A stretch of DNA of 64,000 nt from Gracilariopsis chorda (taxonomy: Eukaryota > Rhodophyta > Florideophyceae > Gracilariales > Gracilariaceae). The DNA is taken from NCBI GenBank assembly GCA_003194525.1, contig NBIV01000021.1:372001-436000 (forward strand). The letters are read 5' to 3'. Each line of letters begins with the position of its first letter. The first letter of the stretch is position 1. The position numbers and the translations under genes were made by a program. This document shows, one piece after another, positions 35,147 through 47,998 of the stretch. A model generated the notes under the pieces. The model worked only from the letters and a program-made list of their open reading frames with translations, searched no databases and was not told where the DNA came from.

Positions 35147-37842
35147 TAAGTGTACCATCGGATCAGACCCTCTCTGGTTGTGTATATACGTGAGAAGCTG
35201 GTGAATCGGCAACATCTTGGTGGCCTGGTTCGCGCAGTGGCGAATCGCTTTGCCATATTATGTGTCGTCTGGTTACAGCGATATGCTAGGCATTAGGGCT
35301 CAGATTGCGAGGACTAGTGTGTTGTATCTTATACTCACTCCGCAAGACGCTTGATAGTTGTTGGCAATCAAATCAACTCATGTAATAAATACTATCTTCG
35401 TCATGAAGCGCTCCAGCTCCACACGAGGGTCACCACCAAAGTGGGGGGCTGTGGAAACTCAGGTAGGAAGTAGTCCCTACTGCGTCATAACATAGCTAAC
35501 GCACGTTCGAGAGAGAATTCGAATACAAGTTGCTTCGTTTCTATCAATGCGTTCCCTTTGAACATATGCTTCTTCACTGTCACTTCCGATGAATGCGCTG
35601 AAGCTTGTCGTTGCAAACATATCACAGTTGGGATTGGAAGGTGTGACCCATACGGACCCCTGCACACAAGCGGCAGTTCGCATGCGCTATTGCATCCATT
35701 CCTATGTCGAGCACCCTCACTTGTCAAGCAGTGATTTTGATGTATAGCTAGCGCCCTTTCGCGACGTACTGTTGTTGGTTGAACCCTCAGCAATTCAACC
35801 ACTGTACGTCCAAGACCTCATATCTATATCTGATATCTCAAGCCCCACACCCGGTTGTTGGCTTCCATTGCAATAAAGAAGTGTCCCTCGCGAGACTCAG
35901 GAAAAGGTGAAGGCACAGCTAATTTGATAGGGACTCTCGGTTCCTGCCCCTTTCATCTTCATCAGGAGATAGCGGTACCCTTTTGGAGTGTTACGTCAGA
36001 CAGGAAACCTTTGCCAGACCGGGGCGGAGATCCCAACCGATGAGTGCTACACCCAATATCTCTTCCGCTGTGCAACGACAAGCACGACGGAAACCCTTTT
36101 CAGCGGTCAAAGCAACAAAGTGGCCACGATTGTCGTTGTCGCTCCTGCCGGTCACTGCCCAAGCAACCCCACTTCTTCACGGGCTTTCTCCAGCGGCCGT
36201 CGTTTAGGTCGCGCAATTCGAAATCCAAACAAGAGTGCAGCCAAAACTTGAAAGTTAGAAGACGATGTTGGCATCGGCCTGGGATGTCGTACAACTCGCC
36301 GCTCTAAGCCGTGCGAAACAGTAGGCAAACGGCACACGCCTCCTCATGGGTCCCGCCACCTTTTCCTGACCTTTCCCATGCGGATCATCCTTCCTTTGGA
36401 AATGGAAGGGTGCTTTGCTCACAAGACCTGGGTGCCATTGAAACATGGCCCCGCGCAAGCCGACATGGCATCTGGCCTGGCCTCACATCGCCCCAACGGT
36501 TTTAGTAGGGTTTTTGCGGACATTACGCCGGGATCTGAAGGAGGTGCGTGTTGCTAGCTGATTCTACCGCCCGAAATCGTAGAGGACAAAGAGGACAGGG
36601 ACAGTAGGATGCCGCCAATGCTTCTGGGCGGCAAGAACGTGGTACATGCAATCTACCTTGTCGTGGTGTGCCCCTTTGCTGGCGTCCTCTGGAGGTGGAG
36701 AAGGGAAAGCAGAGAAAAGCGTGGAAAAGGGCGAGATGCGCCAGAACGAAATGGATGCACAATCAGGTCTTTCCGCAGAAGTTTAGTATGGGATATTTGC
36801 TAGTAAGCGTGTCACGGCTGCTGCAAGGTGAGAGTATATGCAGTAGTCAATTGGCTATATTCAGGTGACAGAGGCTCAAATAGGTGTTACGGGACAGAGT
36901 CATTCTTGGTCAAGCAGTGGCCACGGTGTCTGTGGCTATCATGCGACAAGGTAGTCTGTTTTTCTTCGAGTATTGTCGTTAGGCTTTTTGCCGAGAGAAC
37001 GCGTATCTTGAAGGGTTAGAATCCACATCATGTCGTCGGAAGAATGGGACATGTGCCCAAGACATACGATACGATATTCGCAGCTAGGCTTCCGCTGAAG
37101 AAGGCACGACGCGAACGAAACATCTGGAGCTTCCATCAAGTTCAGCATTGCAATTTTTTCGTAGACTACCCTAAGGCACCAAGGAACTGGAACGAGTAAT
37201 CGAAGCGCACCATGAAACATCGTCAAACTAACCCACCTTGAACCCCAGAACCGGCTGGTTTATTTTCGGATCTGTAACGATAGAGTTGGTTAACATGTAT
37301 GCTAATTGACGACAAGAAAATGACGTGTCAACATTGATAAATGTCAGAGCGCTGTTCCCCACAACGCTATAAGACAAATATGTAGTTACAACCAGGAGGA
37401 TTAGAAGACTGCTGCCTGATAAATACCTGTTGTCACATGTTGTTGTGTTGTTTGCGGGCGGACGAATCCTGATTCCGACTTCGGCGTACTAGCTTTCTTA
37501 AGAAGTTGGTATTTGCAGCGAAGGCAAAGTTCTCGAGGCAGACCCACTTGCGGACCCATTTCGTCTTCCTCCTGACTCGTATCAGCACAAAGCCCAGCCA
37601 GCACAGCAGGCGGATTAACGCATTTTGCCCAATGCAGAGCCACTGACGGTTTCCGCCTGATCCATCAGCTCAGCACTAATCCAGCAATAAGCGACTTGGC
37701 ACCACAGCTCTAAAGATGAACGGGGACAGCTTCAACTTCGACCTATTTCGTCTGTACGGGCCCAACATGTTCTGTTCTTTGGAGATTTGTCCACTTTCGC
37801 GTACATAAAACGAGAAGGAAAAGCACCACCCTCCAGTGATAT
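35147..37842. other. spacer between the convergent GATA-type genes
   Basis: It contains the 3' flanks of both genes. The remaining frames are under 100 codons apart from one of 105 codons (35485-35802, -), and lack recognisable domains. I see no transposon protein here, unlike most of the window. Confidence 0.4.
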
Positions 37843-38818
37843 TCATTGAGGCATGTTTCTAATGAGCTCCTTGAAAGGTGGTAGTACTACCCTTTCTTGT
37901 GGCTCGACTGGCGCGAAGGAAGAAGTTACGGGAAGGGCCTGCGACGCAGGCAATCGTTCGTTGTAAAACTGTCTGTTACGTTCAAACAGCGGCAGTGGAA
38001 AATGTGTCTGTCTGTTAGTCCGAACTGTGGCTTGCTCCTGAGATGAGAGTATAGATCCATCCGATAGGATCATCTTCAAGCCTCTGTCTCGGGGACGACC
38101 ACGCTGCGCTTGTTTCGTGCGCTTAGATTGAATGAGCATCTGTGAGAGTTTGAGTTGGCGCTTCAACTCTTTCTGAATGGACAGCCTTACACGTTGTTTC
38201 TGTACCAAGACATCGAAATCCACAACCAAAAAGGGGACCTTTCTCTGCGCACGACGGTAATTGATTCCGCACGCATTGCACAACGTCTTCATTGCTGAGG
38301 GGCACGGTCAAGACAGTAGAAAGTTTCCACACGGGTTAGAGGCTATAGCGAGGATTGTAACGCTAGGTGTGATGTGCGACCGGATGTGTCTTACCTTCTG
38401 AACCTGTTGTACAGCCAACACGCCACTGGATGGTGTCTTGAGTCTTGCACCAGCCGCATATTCTCCTAGCGTGATCGGGTTTGGGGGGGAAATGACCGTT
38501 GTCGTTGCGCGATCTTGCAGAGATCTCGGTAAGTGGACGAGGATGTGGAAGGAGCTGCGAATAGTTATGGTGAAGATCCTTCGGAGGTTCTTCCACGGCT
38601 TGTCTGTCGATGTGATATGCCTCAGAGTGGGGATAATGAATGCCACGCGGGGAGTTCAGGGGCTGCATAATACGGGCGTGTGACTTGGGCAAAGACGAAC
38701 TGTTGGGGAAGGTGGGAAAAGCTTGGGCGAGGGGCTTGAGCGAGAAGCCTGTGTGACGGTGCGGAATAGAGAAGCCCCCACTAGCTTTTACGGAAGACAA
38801 AAGAGATTGGGCGGGCAA
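37843..38818 (-). CDS. GATA-type zinc-finger protein 2 (two exons)
   Basis: On the minus strand exon 1 is 38818-38395 and exon 2 is 38294-37843, with a 100-nt GT-AG intron (donor GAAG/GTAAGA, acceptor CTCAG/CA). The product is 291 residues. The finger CGWCKTQDTIQWRVG joined to MKTLCNACGINYRR has the same C-X2-C-X22-C-X2-C spacing as protein 1. The basic region (KELKRQLKLSQ and KRTKQAQRGRPRDR) follows. The C-terminal ends also match (LPPFKELIRNM against LPSFKEVTRNL). The N-terminal 60 or so residues differ from protein 1. ATG 38818 is the first Met of the frame, but I see no clear TATA box, so the start is less certain than the rest. Confidence 0.8.
38295..38394 (-). other. intron of GATA-type gene 2
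   Basis: 100 nt on the minus strand, GTAAGA to CCTCAG, phase 1, at the same codon as the intron of gene 1. Length and sequence differ from the 79-nt intron, so the duplication is not recent. Confidence 0.8.
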
Positions 38819-38877
38819 TGTGAGCCAAGACGTGAAGAGAGGCCTCGCTAAACTTACACAGTGGTACTGGAACCAAC

Positions 38878-38895
38878 GGTACAGGTACCTGTACC
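38878..38895. promoter_or_regulatory. 18-bp palindrome upstream of GATA-type gene 2
   Basis: GGTACAGGTACCTGTACC is a perfect palindrome 60 bp before the ATG of gene 2. It could be a binding site for a dimeric regulator; this is inference from position and symmetry only. Confidence 0.35.
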
Positions 38896-41166
38896 TGTAT
38901 GATGAAGATCAGGATATGAGAGGCTCCGAACTCTGGTGATCAAACGCGATAAAAGGCTTGTACTGTACGTGCAAGCCACGCGACGATCCTAAGTGATGTA
39001 GATGAATAGAAGCATGCGTGCCTAAAGGTCGTGGATGAAAGCAGATGTGACCTCGCCAGCAGCAAAATCTTTCTCTATTAGAATAACCCTCTGCATCATT
39101 ATAATTATTGTTTTCTCCGGGCCATGCTGAGCAATCTTGATAGGCTGCGTGATAGCTGTCGAAGGTTATACACAAAACCACACGGACAGCTGAGCTGGGA
39201 GGGAATGCGCAACTACAGCAAAAATGGCTCCTTGCTTGGAGTCACACTGACGATGTGGTCTTCTTTTTCCAGAAAGAGCTGACTCCTGGTGCTCGTGAAG
39301 TACAGCAGTAGGATCCGTACGTGCTGACGCAGAGTCACGCGCCTGGGTACTGTGCATCCAGGACGCTATCTTACATCGCTTGATCATTGGTCACAGCGAT
39401 GCCGTGTTTGAAAAGCTTTCATTCCGACTTGGCCAGAAGCTTGGAAGCTGACTGGTCGTTACAAGAGCATTGTCACAACGTTGCATCCGAGATCACTTGC
39501 TAGGGATACCTTTGGTACAGTATGTAATCGTTAAACGTGCTGGCCCCACACAAGTTATGCACAGTACGCACAACAGGTCAAGGGTAACCCTTTAACCCTT
39601 TAACCGACTTGAGGCTCTCTGGAACGGTACCGTCAGGTACTGAAATCAAGTATATCGCGGTCGTGAAGTGTTTCATACAATCCCGCCACTGCTATTGGGT
39701 GGTGGAAAATGGATTGTTCGTGAGCTATTCACCCCTAAAGCTAGTGGCTTCGAATGATCATTCCCTTTTTGGCTTCATTCGTATGCAAGATATCAATGTT
39801 TTTTCTTAAGGGCTAGCGCGCCTTGCGACAGGTTCAAACCTTTCTTGCGAAAGCCCACAAGCTCTGGCAGTGAAGCACTAAAGCATTATTTTCATTCTGT
39901 ACTATTAACCTTATCCGGTCAGCTTAAGATTAGGCTGATTTATGATTTTTAATTCCCTCTACCCTCGTCACTAACGTTAGACCGGATTAACGGAGTGTAG
40001 GACACCTCACGCGAACAAATGGAAAAGTTTTGGAACCTCCTCCCGTGGAAATCTGGGATAGAATTTTGTGTTGAATTCTTTGTCTTCAACTGTCATCACT
40101 TGCATCAACCTCATCGATCACTTCGTCATACACCAACAACGACAAACACCTTCGACGAAAAAACAGAACCATGTGAGTGTCTTCCACCAATCGCCGCGAG
40201 TCGTGAAAGGTGCAAACCATCCGCAAGAACGAGCTGATTAATTCTGCGTAGAGGGTATAAAACGCGACATTCGGAGTGCATTCGTTCAAACGGCCCAATT
40301 GAGCGAAGTCTACGAATAGGAATATCACCAGCGCAAACCCCCAATAACCTCTTCTTGCACATTGGTATACGCGGCTTCAAAGACGTTATCTGTTTGATGC
40401 TGTTTCGAAGCAAGAGCTCATGTCGATCAACGTGCCACAATGGACAACGTCGGTTCACTACGCAATACACGTGCAAAAAGTGATTGATTGAAAATGTGCA
40501 TCTAACTGAGCAAGCTGTAACAATAGCCGCTTGGTTGCTGGGCCCGTCAAAGAAGTCATGATTCATCGGCTTTCTGAGAAAGTGGACTTCGGACGGCCAT
40601 CTAACGTTTCACATAAATGTGCGCGGTCTTGGACCGCCACCGAATCTGATGAGCTGATGAGATCTGATGCCATCAGAGTGGACTCCTTACTACGATGTGA
40701 TGATCGTGCACTTTGCGAGATGCAGCGGTAAGAGTCGCACTAAAAAAGAAAAACGAGTTTGAAAGTGAGGAGGAAGAAAGAGGTCAGAAAGGCGAAGAAT
40801 GCGTGTGTGTGTGTTTTTCATGGGCTCATGTCCTTATTTTCCAAGAGCACGGTACGGGGTAATCTGTGAAGAATCCCTCCCTCACCAGATAGAAGAAAGC
40901 AAAAAACAGCAAGGTAGAAATATCTGGCCGTTGTGGTGTCTTTCTTGTTTCTTGGGCTCTCCAGTCTCGATCGCACTCCCCCACTCAAAAGCGTATACGA
41001 GTACAAACGTACAGTGCGTGAAAGGTTAAGCACACCCAGACACAAGCTTCTGTTGCAGGGATCGGCATGCTTTGGCGGTATAGCGATGTGGTGCACGATG
41101 CAATTTGGTTAGTTAGTCACATTAGTAGACTCTTTATGTCATAGATAAGAACTACAGCTGTGCTAT
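38896..41166. other. spacer
   Basis: The longest frame is 146 codons on the minus strand (40126-40566) with no recognisable domain. No repeat or transposon protein is evident. Confidence 0.4.
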
Positions 41167-42406
41167 CAGTAAAACACCTTGCAAAACTTTTTTAAACCCA
41201 TGAAAAACTATATGACACATGTCGCAAAAATGGCGGAACTTTCTGCCAATTCAAACCTCTTGCCTAGCACTACTTAAAATTAGTCACAGCAAACACTGCG
41301 TTGCTTGTCTATCCCAACTAAGGCCCTAAATATGGCGAGAGGAAAGTACTTGTCTCATTTTTAAAAAGGACAGATATCCGCACTCAGTCATGAGAGAATA
41401 TCTTTACGCCAAGTTTCAGAGCACGTAAAATGCTCCGTCGGGGCTGTTAAAAGCTTCTTAAGTTCAAAAAAGAAGCCACATAAGCAAAACATTGCCAAAA
41501 CGTTTTGTAAACTATCTCCACAGCAACATCGTGCCTTGCTACAGAATAAAACGTAAAATCCACTGGATTGCATCAGATTTGAAAAAGAATCTCAATCTCA
41601 GTGTATCTGTTCGCCGAGTGCACCAGCTACCCAAAGAAGACGAAACCCTTAGATATTCAAAAATGATGCAGGCCCCAAAAATGACCGGAACTCATAAGAT
41701 AGCACTGCTAAAATGTGCACGACGCAACATATCTAAAGGGGATTTTTTTAGAAATAAAGTGGTGTTCTCATATGAAAAGAAATTTAACCTTGACGGTCCA
41801 GATGCTTAAATATTACTGAGATGATTTTAGAACAGAACCGCGACGTCTATTACCCCGTGTTGGAGGTGGTAACTCGGTCATCATTTCGGGTGCGATATCA
41901 TTGTATGGTCTCAGTGACTCACTATATTATTTTCAGGCAGTGAGGATTCTAAGAAGTATCGCGATACCAAAAAGCTTGAATTACTACCTTAGAATGCAGA
42001 AATATTTGGACCTATGTTAACTTGGGTGTTTCAACAGGACGGTGCATCCATTCATCGTCCTGATTTCACAATAAACTGGCTACTTCAACATCAGGTTCGG
42101 CTTCTATCACGGCCTGCTAAGTCCCATGACCTTAACATAATTGAGAATGTCTAGGGGTTAATGAATAGGGAGTTTTACGCAAATAGTAAGCAGTTTGAAA
42201 ATGTAGAGGATCTTAAAGACTCTATTCTAAATTTATGGCGCAGTCTAACTGCAGACTACATCCAGAAACTGTATCGATCTATTCCTAGACGCTTGTTAGC
42301 TGTGAGGGACAAGCGTGGTGGTGCTACAAAGTACTAGAGCAATAAAGACGTGCAGTTTTATTACATGTGTCACTACTTATTTTGCGTGCTTAAACCTATT
42401 TCGCTG
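41167..42406 (+). mobile_element. Tc1/mariner-like element, decayed
   Basis: The coding remnant is bounded by CAGT-like ends next to TA on the left (41164-41165, one base away) and TA on the right (42407-42408). Inner terminal sequence shows TGACACATGT on the left and its complement on the right. The total of about 1.24 kb fits the family. The exact ends are approximate because the terminal repeats have diverged. Confidence 0.5.
41332..42337 (+). pseudogene. Tc1/mariner transposase (broken)
   Basis: An N-terminal helix-turn-helix is visible from ATG 41332 (GQISALSHERISLRQVSEHVK, interrupted by a TAA before it). The catalytic core shows VVFSYEKKFNLDGPD, where the family usually has SDEKKF, so the first Asp is lost. 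QQDGASIHRPDF carries the second Asp and KSHDLNIIENV is the DLNPIEN block with the third acidic residue. It ends with RGGATKY. At least four stops or frameshifts break it. An intact enzyme would cut and paste DNA into TA sites. Confidence 0.8.
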
Positions 42407-43724
42407 TATGATTTTAGTTTGTACTCCGTATGAAACGGAATTGCGTCAAACACATACCACTGTCGGTTTGGGCACCCGTTTTGTCCTTATGCAAGTATGA
42501 CTAGTGTTATGCTTGCACCTCTGAAACGCCTTTATGAGCAGTCGGGTGAGTGTGCTTAAAGTATTTTCACGCACTGTACCTGTCCAGCCAAACTGGGCAG
42601 GAGCTGCAGAATCTGTCAAACAGCCGTTACAGTGGAGATGTATTCTAGTTTCTTAGTGGTCACATAGAGGCCGTCTGCGCACATTGTCGCGTCAAGATAA
42701 GTAATTACGTACATGATGCGTCCTGCCAAACTGAGGACATGGCACCATGAGACAGAAAAACGAATGAAATAGTTGTTTTTTCAATTAAACGCACTAAACA
42801 TTGGTTTCTGCTCTACACCCGGTCACCACACCCAACTTTCAATCCCAGCCGCTAACCGCATTTAGCTTTATAAACCTTGTCCGTAGATTTTATTGGCTCT
42901 TTGGAGCTGGAGTCTCCTAAAAGTTGCATTTCTAGCCGACCAGTAGTCCCAGCGCCAGCACCAATATAATTAATGGCCTCCGCGGATCCCTGAGTCTGAT
43001 TTCGTCCCATGCTTTGGTTCGATCTTGGTGTAGTCCTAAACTTGGGCTTGGCTCTTTTTTCCTTGCTTAGGATATCATACTAGTGCCTTGGTAGCAGCTG
43101 TTTCTTTTCGATTTGATTGTACTGGCTTCAGAGATTGCTGCAACTATCTCTTTATTTTTATTCTAAATCCTCTATGACCACTCCAAAAGGTTGATGATAT
43201 CTCCAAAGATCAATGAAGGATTTTTGCTTGCATTTTCAGAACCGAGCAGGGTTGGAATACCGTTCATGTTTTGGTGATTGGTGTTCGGTGTTTATTTTTG
43301 TTTTTTGAAGGATGTAGTTGGTCGTTTTGCTTGCAGTGATCATTTCATGGCTAAGAAGCAAGTTACACTTTTGCTATACTTTTGCTTGTCACTAACGCGT
43401 CATTCGTTGCCACCGGAACAGCATCTCCTGTACATCTAAAGATTACTAATTCTGTGCCATTAGAATGTCCTCTTTCTATTGTTGGTCAGACGCCAGTGTA
43501 CGATTCAGAAGCACTGTAAGGCTATGCTGCCAATGATTGTTGAAGTAAAGTGCCCTTAAGAAGGGGTTCTTGGTACTTGGTTGATTTCTCGAATGTTTTG
43601 GTAATGTAGTCATTGCATGAACTACGACCCCAAATTGTGGATTTGACCCGTGGGAAATGGAGAAGTCAATTGGCGACTGCCCATAGAATTGGTCATGAAC
43701 CACCAAAGTGGAGTAGTTTGGTTA
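42407..43724. other. spacer
   Basis: AT-rich sequence with no frame over about 80 codons and nothing recognised. Confidence 0.4.
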
Positions 43725-44340
43725 ACTTTATTTATCATTTCTGCACATATTTCTGGGATTGTTAGTACTTAGTGCGCCGGCGAGTTGCCATGTCACCAGT
43801 AAACCTTCCCCAACAGGGGACCCCAACCTGGAGAATTGGATCTAGACCTGACTGCCCTCGTGTGTTCTGTACTCCCCCTTGGAGGGAAGCACCGTAACAG
43901 ATGAAAAGTCTAACCCTTTTTCCCGTCCAAAGAACCCTGGTATTCGGATTTTTATTCTAACTGTCTTGTTGTTGGCCTTGTATAAGGTTTATTTATCGGC
44001 ACTGCCGTTAGTCTTCGTCACGACACTTACGACTCATCTCTCCCTTTCTTTTTCCCTTTACAGGATGGCTTTCTCGCTACCCACTACCCGTGTTCGCGCG
44101 TGTCACTAACGTGGAAACCTCACCTCTCTAGAGGAAGACCACCCTCATACACCACTCCTGCGGATACCTGATTCTTGTTTCAACCTCCCTGTGTAAGTCG
44201 CGACGGGTGGCCTAGGCCTTACAACCTAAGATAGTCGTGTCACTCCTGGGAAAGCTCTACCCAACTGGGATCAATTCTAAAGAGGGAACATCCCGAACGT
44301 CTTTCGGTCCACTCTTGCTTCTGGGCATTTCACTACATAT
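43725..44340 (+). repeat. ~600 bp dispersed repeat, copy 2 (LTR-like)
   Basis: This is the partner of 28258-28885 with the same block order, including GTACTTAGTGC, AGTAAACCTTCCCCAACAGGG, CCCGAACGTCTTTCGG and GGGCATTTCACTACATA. The two copies are strongly diverged. Confidence 0.45.
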
Positions 44341-44479
44341 TTATTGATATTCTTCCTTCTATCTGACATCTGAAGATAGACGAAAACGTCTGGTATCATG
44401 TGTGGGAATTTCTTGATCTTATTCTCTGACTAGTAACTGTTCAAGAAAGACTTGGATGTTTTCACCAGCCACTGGTTAG

Positions 44480-45130
44480 TTTGTGCAGAATATTGCAGGG
44501 TTTTCTCTTCTAGCCCCCTTTCTTCAAGAGGGCCGATTGCCTCTTGTAGACCAATCCGTTTTAGAGCATTCGTCCTGGTCGTGGTTCTTCTCGTGTTCCT
44601 TCAATGCCGCGGTGAGAGTAGCTACGCATGATTCGGCGTCTTTAAGATTTTCATTCTCAAAACTCTTGACTTTCATCATGCCAAGTAACGTGGCAACCAT
44701 GTTTGACATATTGATGAATATCTGCATTGTTCAGATATGGTTGCTGTTCTTGAACCTGGAAGACGCAATTAAATTGCTAATGATCTTGCACACGGTTTAT
44801 GCAGAGAGAGTAGCATTTAGATGTAAACCTATCGCAAAATTCTGACTTTCTCTTGAGCCTTGATCCGCATACGTCAAGTTGAGATACGAAAAAGCTGGCC
44901 TGGCGAATCTTTTGATATACTCTCTAATTAATTTGTTTCCGTTGCGCTTACAAGAATTGATTTCCGTATATAAGCGTACAATACGGCGTTGTCGATCTAT
45001 CGTAGAATCTTTCGTAGTAAAATCAACTCTCTTCTCGATGAGTACAGTCTGATCTGTAGCATGCTTGTAATCATGTGGATTCAGAATGATTTTGCCTGTC
45101 TTGGAAGCATTTTTCATGATTTTCTTCTTC
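44480..45130 (-). pseudogene. gag-like remnant
   Basis: The minus-strand frame 45117-44797 reads LIREYIKRFARPAFSYLNL and FAIGLHLNATLSA, which resembles a retroelement capsid domain. A second piece at 44727-44524 has a helical, lysine-rich and glutamate-rich stretch. No zinc knuckle is seen. It may be a separate old retroelement and not part of the gypsy element that starts at 45.7 kb. Confidence 0.35.
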
Positions 45131-45699
45131 GAGAATTCTAAGGAGCGGTAAAGAGTGACTCTGAAAATTTATCTTGGTCCATTAGTTCGATTATCTTCAC
45201 CTTAGGCACACGTCTGTTGTTTTTTTGGTCAGTCGTTGACCGTTTCTCACCATGGACGTTCGTCGGAGTTTAGGCAGAGTTTTGGTGAAGTATTTTACTC
45301 GGGGCGAGCTCATTTACTGGGCCCACAACTGGCGCATGGGCTACTGCTACTTGAAAGACGTTCCTACTAGCGCAGTGTAGGAGGAGCTCTTTCCCAAGTA
45401 AATACAATCGGCACAATAATCTGTCAGGAGTCCGTGTTTGTCTCCAAAGAGACTGGATTTACTTAAGTAGGGATACTTCGCGACCTTAATGATACTGTAT
45501 TCTTCCAGCCGATGCCCTTGTCAGCTCATTGTAGTGCGTGGATCCTCCTTTTTTTATGACAAACTTGTACGTGTTTTCACAATAGGTGCATATTATTATT
45601 CAATTACCATTCTTCATATTAGGTATCAGTTCGACGAGAAATAGTTTGATATGTTAAGAATACTACAGCATAGACAACTCTATTGACCTGAATTTGGTC
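45131..45699. other. spacer, 3' flank of the minus-strand gypsy element
   Basis: No LTR could be recognised here by comparison with the sequence beyond 60,125. One 42-codon + frame opens at ATG 45253; I do not assign it. Confidence 0.35.
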
Positions 45700-45819
45700 A
45701 AATCAAATTTTTTTCATGGACAAATGCCATCTGCACCACCCTGTTCGTCTTTTCATACAAGTGATAGAACCAAGGATGAGGCCATTAGGAAACAAAGAAT
45801 TAAGAAGCCACTGCAGAAT

Positions 45820-47998
45820 TTCAGAAATACTGGGACCGTAAAACCGTTTCGGTAGATGCTTGTCCTCGATGACCGCTTGGAACCGTATGTGCAATGATAC
45901 ACAATCGCAGCTGAAGGTCCGCTGCGGATTCTGGAATCCAGATAGCACCGTTTGGATTGCGCCAGACATTCTCAACATGAGTAAGGTTGTCAGGGCGTCA
46001 CGTTTTGGTAGATGATTCGGCATCAGCGAGGGCCTGTAGCGTAGGCCACTCAAAATCCTCAGCGGATGAAGAGGGTAGTTCCGGAATTTGGACTAGACAC
46101 CGTACGGATTTGACAGCCGACGAACGTCCAATTAGATCTGCCCAGACGTTTTCGGTGCCCTTGATATGAAAGAAAGTATAATTATACATGCTTAGCCGTA
46201 CGGCTCATCGTAGTACCTTGCGAAGCGACGTCTGAGACAGGTCTGGGACTACGGAGATGGGGTCAAAAAGGAAAATTAGGTTGTTGTGGTCGGTGTAGAG
46301 ATCAAAACCGTTCGAAGTTGCAACGAGCCAATGCATGCGCTCGAGAGTTGCCAGCACTGCGAATGCTTTTTCTCTAGGATACACCATCCCATTTGGGTAC
46401 TGTTGAACCGTCCGGATAAAAAAAGAAGACGATCGTGGCGCTGTTCCTTGTGCAGAATTGACAAGTCCTCGAGTGGGACTTGGGTCACCATTCCAGACCA
46501 AACCGAATCGGATTCATCAGTATAAACGCAGAGACGTTTTTGCTCATCTCGATGAGACAAGGTGACTTGTTCAGCCAGTGCGGTTTTGCAAGCAGCTAAT
46601 GCCTCGGATTCCTTTCCTCCCCACCCGATAGCGGAAATTTTAAAGCGTGAGAGAGAACTCTTTTTCATTTTTTCGCCACGGTCGTAGATTGCCTTCCTGA
46701 CGTTTTGTAGCGGCTGTAACAGATGGGGGAATTGTCGAATGCCGTTCTTCAGCCACTGTAAAGCACATATGAATTGCTGCAGGTGGGCTCCTGTTGTAGA
46801 TGGCTCCATCTTTAGGAGTCCACCCAACCGTTTCGGATCGTATCTAGCACCTGCAGCGGAAGCGAGGCGACCACACCAGAGGATCTGAGTAGAAAACAGG
46901 ACGCATTTTCTGGGATGGAGCTTGATATTGCGTTCTGCACAAAGGTGTATAAGGTCGCCAATCGCCTTGAGCAAACACGTTACGGTAGAGTGATGCAGCA
47001 GGATGTCGTCCAGCCAATAAAGAACGAAAGAGAGTAAATCGGATGGAAAGATATCTGCAATCGAAGACTGCAGATGGGTAGCGGCGTTCGTAGTGCCATG
47101 TAGAACCCGAGTCAGAGAGTAGATTCCGTCCGGTGTAATAAAGGACTGCAATAACTGAGCATCTTTGTCCAGATCAAACTGCCAGTATACATGCGACAAA
47201 TCGAAAGTCGCAAAGTACCACGACTTGGAAAACTTCGTCAGCTCGTGCTCCAAGCTCCGCACGGGTTAATGATGCCTAAGAGTAAATTTTTTCACTGGGC
47301 GGAGGTCAACAGTAAAATGATAACGGGCAGAACCTGGTTTCGGAAGCAGTAGGGGTGCCATGCCCACGGCGACGTTGGGTTTAGTTACGCCATACCGTTT
47401 CGGATTAGCTTGTCGACGAAATCTGACAGGAACTCACGCTGCTCTTGGGAGTAATTGCACAAGGACACTCTTACCGGTTGGGCTTTGGGAGTGCGTTCAA
47501 CCCGAAATGGGCTAATCCGTGCCGGTGCTTTTGCAGAAAAGGAAGTGCTGAAGACATTGAGGTGTGCTTCCACGAGATCCTCGAGCAAGTTCTTATGCTC
47601 GTCCGGTAGTCAAGTATCCGAGGCGGTCTTCTTCATTGAATCGACAACCGTGCAGATTTCTTGATGCTGCGCAGTGTCGACTGGGTCCAGCAGCGAAGGT
47701 TCCGGGAAAGGATCTTCTTCCGTTCGGGCGTCGTTGTAATTAACGCGAAGCCGTTTGGAAAGAGGTTCACCGTTATCGGACGACGCTTTGTCGTCGCAGA
47801 TACCGTTGAGGCGAGCAAGCATCATTCGGCTGACAGCACCGCCTCGGGAAAGGGTCGTTGGGTTCCCCACATGGGAACAGTCTGCACCGTCAGGGAACGC
47901 TCGGTTCTTTTCTAGGAGAGTACGCGTGTCGACTTGCAGGTGCTGTAAGACCAAGAGACCTATGACAAGGTCTTCGCAGGTCAAATCCGCGTCAGCCA
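45820..47998 (-). pseudogene. gypsy pol: protease end, reverse transcriptase, RNase H, integrase start
   Basis: The frame runs from EDLVIGLLVLQHLQVDTRTLL (protease C-terminal block, next to the Helitron junction) through a stop at 47610. The RT follows with FATFDLSHVYWQF, VLHGTTNAATHLQ and the catalytic LYWLDDILL, in 47262-46276. RNase H shows CVYTDESDSVWSG, YPREKAFAVLATLERM and FHIKGTENVWADLIGR (46189-45998). The integrase zinc-binding part reads CIIAHTVPSGHRGQASTETV near 45,870, then coding ends. Several stops and shifts make it inactive. Confidence 0.8.
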
